A DNA stretch of 53,591 nt from Wenzhouxiangella sp. (GCA_007123575.1 SKKV01000164.1:1-53591); one strand, 5' to 3'. Positions 7,168 to 15,975 are shown, counted from the first letter of the stretch. Numbers and translations are program-made. Notes: generated by a model not told the origin, from the sequence alone.

Positions 7168-7692
7168 TTAAGGTGATTGTTCTTCGCTAGCTTGTTCGGC
7201 ACTTGCCTTTTCTTTCTTGCGCGGCTTGCCGGCAGGTGTCTTGCGGTCTTTCTTCTTGGCCGAGCCTTTGTGGCGGCTGACCGGCTGCTGGTCAGCTACC
7301 CACTGGGTCAGTCCGCCGGCCAGCACGTAAACCTGGGTAAAGCCGAGCCCAACCAGCTTGTTGGCGATGGCCGGCGAAGCCTGGCCATTCTTGCAGTACA
7401 CCAGCACCGGGCGCTCGCGCTGCTTGAGCAGTTCCTTGTTGCCGGCCTCGACCCGCGACAAGGTGATATTGACCGCGTTGATGATGTGGCCCTTGGCATA
7501 GTCACCGCTGCTGGAGGCATCGATGATCAGCGGGTCTTCGCGATTGATCAGGCGCACGGCTTCGGCGCTGCTCAGCTCTTTCCATTTGCGGGCCAGCCGG
7601 GCAAATTCCCAAGCCAGCCAGGCGATGAGCACGGCAACGAACAGGCCGGACAGAATCAGATTGTTGCCGATGAACTCGAGGAACTGTTCCAT
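7168..7692 (-). CDS. Membrane-anchored rhodanese-like protein (YibN family)
   Basis: This is a predicted single-span inner-membrane protein with a cytosolic rhodanese domain. From ATG 7692 it begins MEQFLEFIGNN, then a transmembrane helix (about residues 10-30). The rhodanese fold covers about 40-135 with the active cysteine in VYCKNGQAS and the closing YVLAGGLTQWV. The tail after residue 140 is very rich in Lys (KKKDRK, PRKKEK). I prefer the start at 7692 over 7722 because it begins directly before the helix, as in YibN. It lies upstream of secB-gpsA, matching the E. coli order. Sulfur transfer is inferred from the family; the physiological substrate is not known to me. Confidence 0.88.
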   Translation of the reverse strand: MEQFLEFIGNNLILSGLFVAVLIAWLAWEFARLARKWKELSSAEAVRLINREDPLIIDASSSGDYAKGHIINAVNITLSRVEAGNKELLKQRERPVLVYCKNGQASPAIANKLVGLGFTQVYVLAGGLTQWVADQQPVSRHKGSAKKKDRKTPAGKPRKKEKASAEQASEEQSP

Positions 7693-7894
7693 GTGAGGAT
7701 GTAGCAAACCAAAGCCCGCCATTATCCAAGAATTCGGCTGCTGATGCCAGCCGCGCTACCAACATCAGCGATCAGTTAATATTGCGGCGTGTGTTTGATG
7801 TGTTTTGTGGCTCCCAGGAACTGAATGTTTCACTTTTAATAGCTCCTTTAGCCTCCTGATTTACCAGTATTTCCTTCTTGAGATCAACCCCGGT

Positions 7895-9427
7895 ATGGAT
7901 GCCATGAGTCGAAAAAATCCGCTTACTCTTCTGATTCTGGATGGCTGGGGCCATCGCGAAGCCGCTGCCGACAACGCCATCAGCACTGGCAACACGCCGA
8001 ACTGGGATCGGCTCTGGGCTCAGTGTCCGCACGGCCTTTTGCAGACATCCGGCGAAGCCGTTGGACTGCCGGAGGGGCAGATGGGCAACTCCGAGGTTGG
8101 TCACATGAATATCGGGGCCGGACGGATCGTCTACCAGGAGCTGACCCGGATCAGCAAGGCCGTTAAAAGCGAGGAATTGCCTGACAACCCGGCCCTGCTG
8201 GAAGGTTTGTCGGCAGTCGCCTCATCAGGCGGCAGGGTTCATGTCATGGGGCTGCTGTCGCCAGGCGGCGTGCACAGCCATGAAGATCATTTCCTGGCCA
8301 TCGTTGACATGGCCGCAAAAAGTACGGCGCGAGAAGTGCTGGTGCACGCTTTTCTGGATGGTCGCGATACGCCGCCGCGCAGTGCCGAGCCATCGATGAA
8401 GCGTCTCGAAGCGTTATTGGCCGACTTGCCCAAGGCCAGCCTGGCCTCGGTCAGCGGTCGTTATTACGCGATGGATCGAGACCAGCGCTGGGACCGGGTG
8501 GAGCGGGCCTGGCATGCCATTGTCGACAGTAAGGCAGACTATCAAGCTGATTCAGGCTCGGAAGCCCTGTCTGCCGCCTACGAACGCGGTGAAGACGATG
8601 AGTTCGTGCAGCCAACGTTGGTCGGCGCGCCCAGCCCGATGGAAGATGGCGACGTCGTGATCTTCATCAACTTCCGCGCGGATCGGGCCCGACAGCTTGG
8701 CCAAGCCCTGGCAGCGCTCGACTTTGATGGTTTCCAGGCGCGGCGCCCGCAGCTTGCGGCACTGGTGACCATGACCAGCTACCAGGATGATTTGCCGGCC
8801 CTGGTTGCTTTTCCGCCGACGCGCATGCAGGATCTGTTCGGCGAGGTTCTTGCCCGCAACAATCTCAAGCAGCTGCGCATTGCCGAAACGGAAAAGTACG
8901 CCCACGTCACCTATTTCTTCAACGGCGGCGAGGAAACCGTGTTTGATGGCGAGGAACGGGTGCTGATCCCCTCCCCCAAAGTGGCGACTTACGATCTCAA
9001 GCCGGAGATGAGCGCGCCGGACCTGACCAAACGTTTGGTGGAGTCGATCGAAGGTGGCGAGTTCGACGTGATCGTGGCCAACGTGGCCAACCCGGACATG
9101 GTCGGCCACTCGGGCAAGTTCGAAGCCGCTGTGGCCGCCGTCGAGGCGGTGGATGAGCTGCTTGGGGCCGTGGTCGAGGCGACCGGCAAGGTCGATGGCG
9201 AGCTACTGATCACCGCCGATCATGGCAACGTCGAGCAAATGACCGATCCGAGCAATGGTCAGGCGCATACGGCCCACACCACCAACCCGGTGCCGCTGGT
9301 CTACGTCGGCTCGCGCGAGCTGCAGTTGGCCGAACAGGGCAGCCTGCGCGACCTGGCACCCACCATGCTGTATCTGCTTGGCCTGGATGCGCCGGAGGCA
9401 ATGAGCGGTCGGTCGCTGGTGAACTGA
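7895..9427 (+). CDS. gpmI: 2,3-bisphosphoglycerate-independent phosphoglycerate mutase
   Basis: GpmI interconverts 3- and 2-phosphoglycerate in glycolysis and gluconeogenesis, using two metal ions and a phosphoserine intermediate. The alkaline-phosphatase-like fold opens with LLILDGWGHR (metal Asp), and the catalytic Ser is in GQMGNSEVGHMNIGAG. Other family motifs are FLDGRDTPP, GRYYAMDRDQRWDR, NFRADRARQL, EKYAHVTYFFNGG, NPDMVGHSG and ITADHGNVEQM. About 510 residues is standard. Starts at 7895 and 7904 are both plausible; the earlier open codons from 7805 look untranslated. envC follows after 14 nt, as in E. coli yibO-yibP-yibQ. Confidence 0.96.
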   Translation: MDAMSRKNPLTLLILDGWGHREAAADNAISTGNTPNWDRLWAQCPHGLLQTSGEAVGLPEGQMGNSEVGHMNIGAGRIVYQELTRISKAVKSEELPDNPALLEGLSAVASSGGRVHVMGLLSPGGVHSHEDHFLAIVDMAAKSTAREVLVHAFLDGRDTPPRSAEPSMKRLEALLADLPKASLASVSGRYYAMDRDQRWDRVERAWHAIVDSKADYQADSGSEALSAAYERGEDDEFVQPTLVGAPSPMEDGDVVIFINFRADRARQLGQALAALDFDGFQARRPQLAALVTMTSYQDDLPALVAFPPTRMQDLFGEVLARNNLKQLRIAETEKYAHVTYFFNGGEETVFDGEERVLIPSPKVATYDLKPEMSAPDLTKRLVESIEGGEFDVIVANVANPDMVGHSGKFEAAVAAVEAVDELLGAVVEATGKVDGELLITADHGNVEQMTDPSNGQAHTAHTTNPVPLVYVGSRELQLAEQGSLRDLAPTMLYLLGLDAPEAMSGRSLVN

Positions 9428-9441
9428 CTTAGCTGGCCGGC

Positions 9442-10602
9442 GTGGGCAAACTCGGTCTTGCATTGTCACTGGCGGCCGCTGCCTGGCTGGCGGCCTGGCC
9501 AGTGCCCGTCGTGCTGGCCGACACCCCTGATCGCGAAGAACTGGAGGTGCAACTCGAGGAAATGCGCGATCAGATCGAAGCCATTCGCCAGCGCCTGGGC
9601 GCGGCGTTGGGCGAGCGCGATGAGGTGCTCGATCAGCTGGCCGACAGCGAACGCGCGGTCTCAGCTGCCGAGCGCGCGCGCCGGCAGACCCTGACCCTGA
9701 TCGAAAACCAGCGCTCGGAACTGGCGCGTCTGAATGCCGAACAGGAAGCATTGCAGGCCGAGGTCGAGTCCAACAGCCAGATTCTGGCCAGCCAGCTGGC
9801 CATCGCCTATCGCCAGGGCAACCCTTCCCGTCTGCGCCTGGTGCTGGGCCAGGACGACCCGCGTCCGATCACGCGCAGCCTGTCCTACCACGGCTACCTG
9901 ACCCGTTCGCGGTTGCGGGCTATCGATCAACTAATCAGCACGGTCGATGCGCTGGAAGTCAACCGCCAGGCGGTGATCGAGCGCCAGGCCGAACTTGAAC
10001 TATTGGCCGATCGCCAGCAGCAGGATATTGACCGGATGGAGCAGGCCCGGAATGAAAGGCAACAGGCGCTGGCCCGGCTGGAACAGAGAATTCGCACGCG
10101 TCAGGAGGAGTTGGCGGCACTCGAGAGCGCGGCGGCGGAACTGGCCGAGCTGATAGGCGAGCTGGCCCAGGCTCTGGCCGATATTCCGCCCGAGGTCGAA
10201 GTGACACCCATTGCCGACTTGCGCGGGCAACTGCCGCCGCCGCTGCAGACCGCCCGGGTTCGGCGCCGCTTCGGAGAGCGCCGCACCGGCGACCTGGTCT
10301 GGAACGGCTGGCTGTTCGAAGCCCCGGCCGGCACCGAGGTGCTGGCCGTGGCATACGGGCGGGTTGCCTATGCCGATTGGCTGCGTGGCTACGGCCTGAT
10401 CCTGATCCTTGAGCACGGCGATGGTTTCATGTCGCTGTACGCCCACAACGAGGCGCTGCTGCGCGATGTTGGCGACTGGGTGCGGCCTTCAGACGTGATC
10501 GCCACGGTGGGTGATTCAGGCGGCACCGGGCAGACCGGCCTGTACTTCGAACTTCGGCGCGATGGCCAGCCGATCAACCCGGCCGGCTGGATTCGACAGT
10601 GA
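9442..10602 (+). CDS. envC: EnvC-like murein hydrolase activator
   Basis: EnvC is a periplasmic division protein that switches on the amidases AmiA and AmiB at the septum. The sequence has an N-terminal signal peptide (to about residue 26), a long coiled coil (about 28-250) rich in Glu, Arg, Gln and Leu, and a C-terminal LytM (M23) domain (about 270-384). The LytM domain is degenerate: the usual metal site is replaced by WNGWLFEAPAG, and the HxH motif near the end is replaced by GLYFELR. It therefore should not cut peptidoglycan itself, as known for EnvC. It starts at GTG 9442, 14 nt after gpmI, and the protease and yibQ follow. Confidence 0.93.
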   Translation: MGKLGLALSLAAAAWLAAWPVPVVLADTPDREELEVQLEEMRDQIEAIRQRLGAALGERDEVLDQLADSERAVSAAERARRQTLTLIENQRSELARLNAEQEALQAEVESNSQILASQLAIAYRQGNPSRLRLVLGQDDPRPITRSLSYHGYLTRSRLRAIDQLISTVDALEVNRQAVIERQAELELLADRQQQDIDRMEQARNERQQALARLEQRIRTRQEELAALESAAAELAELIGELAQALADIPPEVEVTPIADLRGQLPPPLQTARVRRRFGERRTGDLVWNGWLFEAPAGTEVLAVAYGRVAYADWLRGYGLILILEHGDGFMSLYAHNEALLRDVGDWVRPSDVIATVGDSGGTGQTGLYFELRRDGQPINPAGWIRQ

Positions 10603-10659
10603 ATTGAAACCGAAAAAATGGTAGATTCCTCGGTCCGATCTCCGTAACGGCTCCGGCTG

Positions 10660-11862
10660 ATGACTGCCGATCTCTTCCAGGCTGCGCGCACCTTAATGCA
10701 GACAACGCTAGCGACCCTGCTCGCCTTGAGCCTGACGCTTGGGGCAGGAACCGCGCGCGCTTCCCAGGTTGGCCTGGAAGACCTGCGCGCCTTCGCCGAT
10801 GCCTGGGGCTACATCAAGTCTTACCACGTCGATGCCATCGACGACCGCACCCTGCTAGAAGCCGCCATTCGCGGCATGCTCTCTGAGTTGGATGAGCACT
10901 CTGCCTGGCTCGGCAACGACGATTTCCGACAGGTCGAAGAGCAGGCTTCCGGCCGCTACGGCGGCCTGGGCATTCGAATCGCCATTCAGGAAGACCACCT
11001 GCAGATTGTCGATGCAATGGGCGATTCGCCGGCCAAGCGAGCCGGCCTGCTGCCTGGCGATCGGATTATTGCCATCGACGATGAAGCGCTGGATTCGGCC
11101 AATACCGGCCAGGCGAGCAACTGGTTGCGCGGCCGGCCGGGCACTGAAGTGGCCCTGACGGTGGTTCGCGACGGCGAGGATGAACCGCTGCAATTCGCCC
11201 TGCGCCGGGAAATCATCCGTCAAAGCAGCGTTACCCTGGACCTGTTGCCCGAGGACTATGCGCTGGTCCGGATTCGCCAGTTCCAGCAGAACACGGCGCG
11301 CGAGCTCGACGACATTCTCAGCATGTTGCAGCGCAGTGAGACCCCGCCTGCCGGTCTAGTGCTTGATTTGAGAGATAACCCGGGCGGCATGCTGCAGTCG
11401 GCAGTTGCCGTGGCTGACCGGTTCCTGGCCAGCAAGCTGGTGGTTTACACGGAAAGCCGCGACCCTGAAGAAAACATGCAGTTATCGACCAGCCCGGCGC
11501 AGCGCCTGGCCGATGTGCCCATGGTGGTGCTGGTTAACCGCGCCTCGGCCTCGGCCTCCGAGATCGTCGCCGGCGCCCTGCAAGACCACGGTCGAGCCGT
11601 GGTCCTTGGTGAGTCCACTTACGGCAAAGGCTCGGTCCAGACGGTGTGGCCGCTGCGAAACGGTGGTGGCATTCGGCTGACCACGGCCCGGTATTTCACC
11701 CCTTCCGGACGCGCGATCGAAGCTAACGGCATCGAGCCCGACGTGATTGCTGCCGCCAACCGCCAGCCTGACCCGGAAACCGGGCAGGACCCCCTGGTCC
11801 AGGAGGCCATCACGCTGTTCCGCAGCGCCCGGCGCCTCAATCGCCTCGGCCAGGATCAATAG
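10660..11862 (+). CDS. S41 family C-terminal processing peptidase (CtpA type)
   Basis: This is a periplasmic serine protease of the tail-specific/CtpA family. A signal peptide (MQTTLATLLALSLTL, then ARASQ) starts at an internal ATG at 10696, which may be the true start; both are in frame. Then come the N-terminal helical region, a PDZ domain (about 90-170, GRYGGLGIRI and GLLPGDRIIAID) and the peptidase core. The Ser-Lys dyad fits S298 in ASASASE and K323 in GKGS, 25 residues apart as expected. It lies between envC and yibQ and ends exactly where yibQ begins. Proteases of this family process or destroy cell-wall hydrolases, which suits the location. Confidence 0.93.
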   Translation: MTADLFQAARTLMQTTLATLLALSLTLGAGTARASQVGLEDLRAFADAWGYIKSYHVDAIDDRTLLEAAIRGMLSELDEHSAWLGNDDFRQVEEQASGRYGGLGIRIAIQEDHLQIVDAMGDSPAKRAGLLPGDRIIAIDDEALDSANTGQASNWLRGRPGTEVALTVVRDGEDEPLQFALRREIIRQSSVTLDLLPEDYALVRIRQFQQNTARELDDILSMLQRSETPPAGLVLDLRDNPGGMLQSAVAVADRFLASKLVVYTESRDPEENMQLSTSPAQRLADVPMVVLVNRASASASEIVAGALQDHGRAVVLGESTYGKGSVQTVWPLRNGGGIRLTTARYFTPSGRAIEANGIEPDVIAAANRQPDPETGQDPLVQEAITLFRSARRLNRLGQDQ

Positions 11863-12660
11863 ATGCGCTTTTACAGGGGGATTGTTGGGCTCATGCTGCT
11901 CTGTTTTGGCGCCGCGGCCATGGCCGAGGGGCCGCGCATTGCCATCGTGATGGATGATCTGGGCTACCAGGAATTCCTCGACCAGGCGATCATGGGGCTG
12001 GACCGGCGAGTAGTGGTTGCCATTATTCCGGAAGCGCCGGCAGCAAAGCGCTTGGCTCGGCAGGCCAGGTATCAGCAGCGCGAGGTGCTTGTACACCTGC
12101 CTCTGGCCGGCATGTACCAGGACAACTGCGAGCCGGCGCTGACCTGCATGGGGCTGGATTGGCCGGCAGAAAAGGTTACTGAACATCTGACCCGGGCGCT
12201 GGCCCGAGTCGAGGGCGCGGTAGGCATCAATAACCATCAGGGCAGCCGATTTACCCGTGATCGCCGCGCCGTTGCCGGCTTGATTCACGGGCTTAAGGAA
12301 ATCAACGAGACCGGCCAGCACAATCTGTTCGTGCTCGATAGCCGAACCGCCCCCGATACGGTGCTGGAAAGAGAGGCGCTGGACGCCGGCCTGGCGGCAA
12401 CGCGCCGGCACGTATTCCTGGATCACTACGTCGATCCGGTTCAGATTGAACAGGCCTGGAATCAGCTGCTGGCCATGGCCCGGTCCCGCGGCTCGGCGGT
12501 GGCTATTGGCCATCCGCACCGCGAAACTATTGCCTTTCTCAAAGAAGCGCTGCCGCAGCTCGAAGAACAGGGCATCGAGCTGGTGCCGGTTTCGTCGCTG
12601 ACCCGGCGACGCTCACTGGTCACCGGGCTGGACGAACCGGCCTACCCCGCCTCGCGATAG
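11863..12660 (+). CDS. yibQ: Divergent polysaccharide deacetylase family protein (YibQ)
   Basis: This 265-residue exported protein belongs to the divergent polysaccharide deacetylase family. An N-terminal signal sequence (LMLLCFGAAAMA) is followed by IAIVMDDLGYQ, VVVAIIPEAPAA, VLVHLPL, GINNHQGSRFT and a late GHPHRET motif. These keep the fold and some likely metal residues (DD near the start, H in HLPL and GHPHRE). The substrate is not established. The ATG follows the protease stop codon with no gap. The position after gpmI-envC is the same as in E. coli. Its last 19 nt overlap the sulfotransferase gene on the opposite strand. Confidence 0.9.
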   Translation: MRFYRGIVGLMLLCFGAAAMAEGPRIAIVMDDLGYQEFLDQAIMGLDRRVVVAIIPEAPAAKRLARQARYQQREVLVHLPLAGMYQDNCEPALTCMGLDWPAEKVTEHLTRALARVEGAVGINNHQGSRFTRDRRAVAGLIHGLKEINETGQHNLFVLDSRTAPDTVLEREALDAGLAATRRHVFLDHYVDPVQIEQAWNQLLAMARSRGSAVAIGHPHRETIAFLKEALPQLEEQGIELVPVSSLTRRRSLVTGLDEPAYPASR

Positions 12661-13568
12661 CCGAAAACCGGATCAAGCTGGTCGGCAATTTGCTGGTCTA
12701 CCCAGGCCAGAATGTCCGGATCCAGGTCGTCCCGGTAGCCGCCGACCTGGGCGCGCCGGACCTTGCGCATTTCCGGGTCACTGGTGCTGCGTAGCTTCAG
12801 TGAGTTGTTGCTGAAGTAGTTATTGCTTTCCAGCTTGCGCATGTTGTCGAAATCACCAAAGGCGACCGTGCTGGCAATTTCTTCGTCGGTGAAGGGGGCG
12901 CCGATGAAGTCGGCGATGCGCCTCAAGGTTGCCGCGGTATCGTGGCGCAGGTCTTCGTAGCGCACGATCAGGGCATCATCGCGGTCCTTGAGCTGGCCGG
13001 CCCAGAAGTTGTGATAGCGAATCAGCCACGGCAGCCCGAAATCGGGATGGCGGATGAAGTCCTCGCGCGTGATGTCCGCTCGGTCGATGGCGTTGGTGGC
13101 CTCCCATTCCAGCAGTTCACGCTTGAAGCGCTTGGTGCGCTTGGTGTACTGGATATACCAGCTGACCACGATATCGCCTGGGTGGCGCGCCACGAACAAG
13201 GTTTTCTTGCCGGCCAGGCGCGGTGAGTTCTCTTCGAACAGTTCACCAACGACTTTTTCCCAGCTGGCCGTGCCGTTGGTAATGGCCCAGCGCGGCAGCT
13301 CGCTGTTCTGACGGGCCAGCTCGTCGGACTTGAACACCCGGCGCTCGGAAATGCCGTAGTGCTGGGCATACAGGTGGGTCAGCATGGCGCGCAACCAGGT
13401 GCCGCCGGTTTTTGGATGCCGGATCATCAGCAGATTGGCCTTGTCGAGAAGGCGAAGCTGCAGTTTTTTCAGCCAGCGGTAGCGCAGCTTGACGCGCGGG
13501 CCATGGGGCAACGGGGCAGTCAGCACCAGGATGGTCCAGTGCAGACCGCGATCAATACTCAAGACCAC
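12642..13568 (-). CDS. Sulfotransferase domain protein
   Basis: This 308-residue cytosolic enzyme should transfer sulfate from PAPS. The 5'-phosphosulfate loop is RHPKTGGTWLRAML (about residues 49-62), and the 3'-phosphate site is VARHPGDIVVSWY. A late segment, with RRAQVGGYRDDL, resembles the region that closes over PAPS in such enzymes. The acceptor is unknown; candidates include a lipid, sugar or small alcohol. The start is a GTG at 13568; no better in-frame ATG precedes the PAPS loop. It is a monocistronic-looking gene between convergent yibQ and the AbgT transporter, probably accessory in this lineage. Confidence 0.85.
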   Translation of the reverse strand: MVLSIDRGLHWTILVLTAPLPHGPRVKLRYRWLKKLQLRLLDKANLLMIRHPKTGGTWLRAMLTHLYAQHYGISERRVFKSDELARQNSELPRWAITNGTASWEKVVGELFEENSPRLAGKKTLFVARHPGDIVVSWYIQYTKRTKRFKRELLEWEATNAIDRADITREDFIRHPDFGLPWLIRYHNFWAGQLKDRDDALIVRYEDLRHDTAATLRRIADFIGAPFTDEEIASTVAFGDFDNMRKLESNNYFSNNSLKLRSTSDPEMRKVRRAQVGGYRDDLDPDILAWVDQQIADQLDPVFGYREAG

Positions 13569-13608
13569 GGAAGTTCAGGCTCCATCAAGACAGAGGTTCA
13601 GGATCGTG

Positions 13609-13632
13609 CGGGGGCCGCAAGTGCGGCCCCCG
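13609..13632 (-). terminator. Strong GC hairpin downstream of the AbgT transporter
   Basis: CGGGGGCCGC (13609-13618) pairs perfectly with GCGGCCCCCG (13623-13632) around an AAGT loop. It lies 14 bp after the end of the transporter gene and 41 bp before the sulfotransferase start. No T-run follows on either strand, so it may block readthrough or stabilise the 3' end rather than act as a classic intrinsic terminator. Confidence 0.5.
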
Positions 13633-13645
13633 TTAGTATGGAAAG

Positions 13646-15268
13646 TTAAGCCGGCGGATAGGTATAGCTGGCCTGCAGGCCCAGCGGCAGCCCGATGGTC
13701 CAGTACAGCAACAGGAACAGCGTCCAGACGATGGACAGGGCGATCGCATACGGCAGCATCATCGAAATCAGGGTGCCGATGCCGGCATCCTTGAAGTAGC
13801 GCTTGCAGAAGACCACGATCAGCGGGAAGTACGGCAGCAAGGGCGTGACGATGTTGGAGGTCGAGTCACCGACTCGGTAAGCGGCCTGGGTCAGCTCCGG
13901 CGAAATGCCCAACTGCATCAGCATCGGTACGAAAATCGGGGCAATGATCAGCCACTTGGCCGAGGCCGAGCCAACGAACAGATTGACGAACATGGTCAGG
14001 CCGATGATGCCGACGATGGTCAGCTGGGCCGGCAGGTTCAAGGCCTGCAGGAAATCAGCCCCGTTGACCGCCACCAGAATGCCCAGGTTGGAGCTTGAAA
14101 AGGCGGCAATGAACTGGGCGGCGAAGAAGGCCATGACAATGTAGTAGCCCATCGATTCCATGGCCTTGGTCATGCCGGCAATGATGTCCTTGTGGCCATC
14201 AATGGTTCCGGCCACGTACCCATAGACAATGCCCGGAATCAAGAAAAGGATGAAGATCAGCGGCACGATCGAGCGCATCACCGGGGCACCGAATGAGGTG
14301 ATGCTCTGGAACATGGTCAGATCCGGATTGGGGTCGCGCAGCGGCGAGCCCGGCAGCCCGACGGCCACGGCCAGCAAAATCAGCGACAGCACGATGCTGG
14401 TCATCGCCCAGAACAGGCCGCGGCTTTCTTTGTCGGACAGGGCTTCCATTTTCGGCATGTCCGACATGTCGCCGTCTACCGGCGTGTCTTTCACCAACCG
14501 CGGCTCAATCACCTTGTCGGTCAGCCACCAGCCCACGCCAATCACCACCAGGCTGGAGGCAGCCATGAAGAACCAGTTAGCCAGCGGGTTGACGAACAGG
14601 CTGGGATCCAGCACGCGGCCGGCTTCCTCGGTAATGCCGGCGAGCATGGGATCAATCGCCGAGGGAATGAAGTTGGCCGAGAAGCCGCCCGAAACCCCGG
14701 CAAACGCCGCGGCGATGCCGGCCAGCGGGTGCCTGCCGGCGGCATAGAACAACACCGCGCCCAGTGGGATGACGACCACGTACCCCGCATCGGCCGCGGT
14801 GTGACTGATGATGGCCACCAGGATCAGCATCGGCGTCAGCAGCCGGACCGAGGTCATGCCCAGCAGCTTGCGCAGGCCGGCGTTGACAAAGCCTGTGTGT
14901 TCGGCCACGCCCACGCCCAGCAGGGCAACCAGAACAATCCCCAGCGGTGCGAAATTGACAAAGACCGAGACCATGTTGACCAGGAAGTCGGCCATCGCCG
15001 AGCCAGACAACTGGTTGATGACCTGGATGTTTTCGCCGGTGCTCGGATGCACGGCGCTGAACTGGATCGGCGCCAGGATGGCCGACAGCACCCAGACAAC
15101 GATCATCAGCAGGAAGAACAGGACGGCCGGGTCAGGCAGCTTGTTGCCAACCACCTCGATCACGTTCAAGGCACGTTCGAGCATGGTCCGCTCGCCTGGC
15201 AGTACCTTGTGCAAATCAGGGTTGGGGCTGGATTCGGGAGTGTTGCCCCCGTTGTTTTTTTCGTTCAT
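13646..15268 (-). CDS. AbgT family transporter
   Basis: This 540-residue polytopic inner-membrane protein is related to AbgT, the p-aminobenzoyl-glutamate importer, and MtrF, an antimetabolite exporter. It has about a dozen hydrophobic segments and family stretches such as NKLPDPAVLFFLLM near the N-terminus, ISHTAADAGYVVVIPLGA, ANFIPSAIDPMLAG, SSNLGILVA and TLISMMLPYAI near the end. Direction and substrate cannot be read from the sequence: both uptake of folate breakdown products and drug efflux are known in the family. The p-aminobenzoate genes pabB/pabC lie 26 kb away and are not linked. Confidence 0.93.
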   Translation of the reverse strand: MNEKNNGGNTPESSPNPDLHKVLPGERTMLERALNVIEVVGNKLPDPAVLFFLLMIVVWVLSAILAPIQFSAVHPSTGENIQVINQLSGSAMADFLVNMVSVFVNFAPLGIVLVALLGVGVAEHTGFVNAGLRKLLGMTSVRLLTPMLILVAIISHTAADAGYVVVIPLGAVLFYAAGRHPLAGIAAAFAGVSGGFSANFIPSAIDPMLAGITEEAGRVLDPSLFVNPLANWFFMAASSLVVIGVGWWLTDKVIEPRLVKDTPVDGDMSDMPKMEALSDKESRGLFWAMTSIVLSLILLAVAVGLPGSPLRDPNPDLTMFQSITSFGAPVMRSIVPLIFILFLIPGIVYGYVAGTIDGHKDIIAGMTKAMESMGYYIVMAFFAAQFIAAFSSSNLGILVAVNGADFLQALNLPAQLTIVGIIGLTMFVNLFVGSASAKWLIIAPIFVPMLMQLGISPELTQAAYRVGDSTSNIVTPLLPYFPLIVVFCKRYFKDAGIGTLISMMLPYAIALSIVWTLFLLLYWTIGLPLGLQASYTYPPA

Positions 15269-15295
15269 GAGGTTATCCGTGCCTTGCGGTGGTTG

Positions 15296-15889
15296 TTATT
15301 CGTGACCCCAGGGGGCCGGCGGCGGATCAATTACTTCGATCAAGTTAAACTCGACGCGCAGATGGCGGCCTAGCCGGGTCAGACCATAGGCGAAATGCTC
15401 ACCCGGCCGAATGTCCATGTACCAGATGTTGGTCACCGAGCCCTCCAGACCGCCGTTGAGAAACAGCAGCCGGGAGTAATCGTCGACCGGAAACACCTGG
15501 CGCCAAGACCTGCCCGGATCGGTGGTATGGCCGCCATACCAGCTCATTGCTTCCTCTTTGCCGTTGTCATGGCGGTGGTCATGCTTGAGCCGAATGCCGC
15601 CGTCGAAACGAGTTAGAACCCAGGTCCGCGAGCGGTTTTCGCCCACGTGCAGCGGGATCTGGATTTCCCGCTCTGAGCATTGACGAACGTGCATGACCAA
15701 ACGCTCCGGCAGCCAGCCGGCGTCTATCGTTTCGTCATAGGAAACGAGCTGACCGGCAAAGGCCTTGCCGCACAGTTTGGACAAGGCCTGCCAAAAATCG
15801 TCCTGAGGTGATTCGGGATAAGTTGCGCCAGCATTGGCGGCAAAAAACAAGAAAATCGCAAAGAAAATCGAACTCAGTTTGCTTGGCAT
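15296..15889 (-). CDS. Conserved secreted protein of unknown function
   Basis: This 197-residue protein has a clear Sec signal peptide (FFAIFLFFAANAGA, cleavage near residue 22). The mature part has two Cys (about 40 and 70) that could form a disulfide, then LHVGENRSRTWVLTR, IRLKHDHRHDNGKEE, MSWYGGHTTDPG and SVTNIWYMDIRPG. I recognise it as a widespread small secreted family but know no function; the His/Asp-rich KHDHRHD patch could bind metal. It lies between DUF1820 and the AbgT gene on the same strand. No Shine-Dalgarno sequence is visible; a hairpin lies right before the start codon. Confidence 0.75.
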   Translation of the reverse strand: MPSKLSSIFFAIFLFFAANAGATYPESPQDDFWQALSKLCGKAFAGQLVSYDETIDAGWLPERLVMHVRQCSEREIQIPLHVGENRSRTWVLTRFDGGIRLKHDHRHDNGKEEAMSWYGGHTTDPGRSWRQVFPVDDYSRLLFLNGGLEGSVTNIWYMDIRPGEHFAYGLTRLGRHLRVEFNLIEVIDPPPAPWGHE

Positions 15890-15891
15890 GA

Positions 15892-15927
15892 CTAAGGCCG
15901 CTGAACTTGAAACGCGGCCAACCTTAG
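15892..15927 (-). promoter_or_regulatory. Hairpin directly upstream of the secreted-protein start codon
   Basis: CTAAGG (15892-15897) pairs with CCTTAG (15922-15927), and CCGC (15898-15901) pairs with GCGG (15914-15917), with CCAA bulged. On the minus-strand mRNA this stem ends 2 nt before the ATG at 15889 and occupies the place where a ribosome binding site should be. It could damp translation, or simply be the 3' hairpin of the DUF1820 transcript. Confidence 0.4.
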
Positions 15928-15975
15928 CACAGCCCCGCCCTGCCGGCCATAGCCTATCCCCGTGGCAATGCGGGT

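Noticed and set aside
11482-12519. 345-residue minus-strand frame opposite the protease and yibQ
   Set aside because: It crosses two real genes on the other strand, with no motif and His/Gln/Arg-rich composition.
13609-13632. Classic intrinsic terminator
   Set aside because: The hairpin is strong but has no T-run on either strand, so it is listed with moderate confidence only.
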